From NCBI GenBank assembly GCA_021823825.1, contig JAKANJ010000036.1, positions 1 through 5,884 on the forward strand: 5,884 bases of DNA, written 5' to 3'. This document shows, piece by piece, positions 5,168 through 5,884 of the stretch. Below the pieces are notes generated by a model. The model searched no databases. It worked only from the letters and a program-made list of their open reading frames with translations, and was not told the DNA's origin. This DNA comes from a bacterium (GTDB lineage Bacteria; Patescibacteriota; Minisyncoccia; Phycocordibacterales; UBA1550). The translations under genes and the position numbers were made by a program. Numbering within the stretch: position 1 is the stretch's first letter; each line of letters starts with the position of its first letter.

Positions 5168-5747
5168 AAAATCGATCACCAAAATCCCCCAATCCTGGCA
5201 GGATCATCTTCTGTGCGCTCAACCCCTTATCAAGTGAGGCAAGTATAATATTTTGATGTGGTATAAGCCCTGCAAGCCTAAAAAGGCCCTCTGGCGCCCC
5301 AATAACACCTACAAAATAGATATTTTGAGGCTGCGCCCCCTGTTCTATAAGGTAACCGACCGCCGCTTCTGCTGAGCCTCCTGTCGCAAGCATAGGATCA
5401 AGAATCGCAACAATATTTTTCTTTGAAAGCTTTGGTAAATTTTTATAGTACCAAAAAGGAACATAGGTGTGCTCATCACGCTTCATTCCAAGTACACCAA
5501 CGGGCGCTTCTGGAAATTCCTCTATCGCTCCATCCAATAAGGCAACGCCCGCACGAAGAATAACGACCAAAACAACATGCTTTGTCTCGACTGACTGTTT
5601 CCTCAGTATTCTTGAAAACTTACGTACAAGAAGAACAGAAAGTTTTTTCGTTGCGACGCGAAATTCAGTCGTCTTTATTTTCCTGTTTCTAAGAATGGCG
5701 AGTAGCTTATCCATATATTTATCTTCGTGAACTTGACTGTTCCTCAT
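5154..5747 (-). CDS. upp: Uracil phosphoribosyltransferase
   Basis: This pyrimidine-salvage enzyme joins uracil and PRPP to make UMP and pyrophosphate. With the start used here it has 197 residues, slightly under the usual 208 or so. Family landmarks are VILRAGVALLDG (62-73), GMKRDEHTYVP (87-97), the PRPP loop LDPMLATGGSA (116-126) and PGLGDFGDRFFGT (184-196). The uracil-contact stretch is altered: most homologues read G-Y-(I/V)-x-P before GLGD, while this one has KMILP (180-184), with Met181 in place of the aromatic residue. The HPL segment near the N-terminus of many homologues is also absent. The start is uncertain. ATG at 5747 gives an N-terminus whose length matches E. coli Upp but overlaps the upstream gene by 29 bases. 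ATG at 5714 (186 residues, MDKLLAILRN) lies just after that gene's stop. Neither has a clear Shine-Dalgarno sequence. Confidence 0.92.
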   Translation of the reverse strand: MRNSQVHEDKYMDKLLAILRNRKIKTTEFRVATKKLSVLLVRKFSRILRKQSVETKHVVLVVILRAGVALLDGAIEEFPEAPVGVLGMKRDEHTYVPFWYYKNLPKLSKKNIVAILDPMLATGGSAEAAVGYLIEQGAQPQNIYFVGVIGAPEGLFRLAGLIPHQNIILASLDKGLSAQKMILPGLGDFGDRFFGTL

Positions 5748-5884
5748 CAAATGCCTGCTTCATTAATTTTATAACCTCTTTGTCTTCAACCTGTTCAAAG
5801 TGTAAATAGTGCGCACCGACGGAGCCACGAAAATCACTCGCTGGAATGAGTGTGATCACTTCATTCGCACCTTCTTTTTCGAGG
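5719..5884 (-). CDS. Unrecognised protein, C-terminal 54 residues (cut by the window edge)
   Basis: An open frame enters from the right edge and ends with TAA at 5719. The visible part begins LEKEGANEVITLIPASDF and continues RGSVGAHYLHFEQVEDKEVI, then KLMKQAFDEE and a low-complexity tail QSSSRR. It looks like a soluble globular end: a strand (EVITLIPA), a loop (SDFRGSVGAHYLHFE) and a final helix (DKEVIKLMKQAF). I do not recognise the family from this piece. The natural residue composition and the junction with upp support a real gene. Its last ten codons overlap upp if upp starts at 5747; otherwise the stop lies four bases before the upp ATG at 5714. Either way it is probably the preceding member of the same transcription unit. 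Confidence 0.7.
   Translation of the reverse strand, partial: LEKEGANEVITLIPASDFRGSVGAHYLHFEQVEDKEVIKLMKQAFDEEQSSSRR

Overview
The window looks like a piece of a small, moderately AT-rich bacterial genome, most likely a Candidatus Patescibacteria / CPR (Parcubacteria-type) lineage. That placement is an inference. It rests on a Pif1-type helicase with a C-terminal helix-turn-helix tail of the kind common there, on several short uncharacterised proteins whose sequence patterns I associate with that group, on very tight gene packing, and on the near absence of Shine-Dalgarno sequences. No marker gene (rRNA, ribosomal protein) is present to prove it.

Every supportable gene lies on the minus strand, so transcription runs from right (5884) to left (1). 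In that order they are: the 3' end of an unrecognised gene (5719-5884); upp, uracil phosphoribosyltransferase (5154-5747); nadK, a compact NAD kinase (4437-5123); msrB, methionine sulfoxide reductase B (4001-4399); a Pif1-like superfamily 1 helicase (2329-3999); an unrecognised 286-residue soluble protein with a faint nuclease-like pattern (1425-2285); a 58-residue two-helix membrane protein (1245-1421); an ECF-type sigma factor (643-1206); a two-helix membrane protein in the anti-sigma position (198-599); and the 5' end of a third membrane-anchored protein (1-176). All gaps are under 50 bases and no stretch over 300 bases lacks a gene. I saw no rRNA, tRNA, CRISPR array, insertion sequence, obvious riboswitch or convincing rho-independent terminator.

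The right half is housekeeping: pyrimidine salvage (Upp), NADP supply (NadK), repair of oxidised methionine (MsrB, which ultimately draws on NADPH) and DNA unwinding (Pif1-like). The left part looks like a membrane-linked regulatory cassette: a sigma factor, a probable non-canonical anti-sigma protein and a third single-pass membrane protein downstream, with a glycine-rich miniprotein upstream. Two candidate sigma-70-type promoters (before the 286-residue gene and before nadK) suggest that the run is split into several transcripts, some of which may be leaderless or nearly so. The least-described parts are the sigma/membrane cassette and the 286-residue protein beside the helicase.
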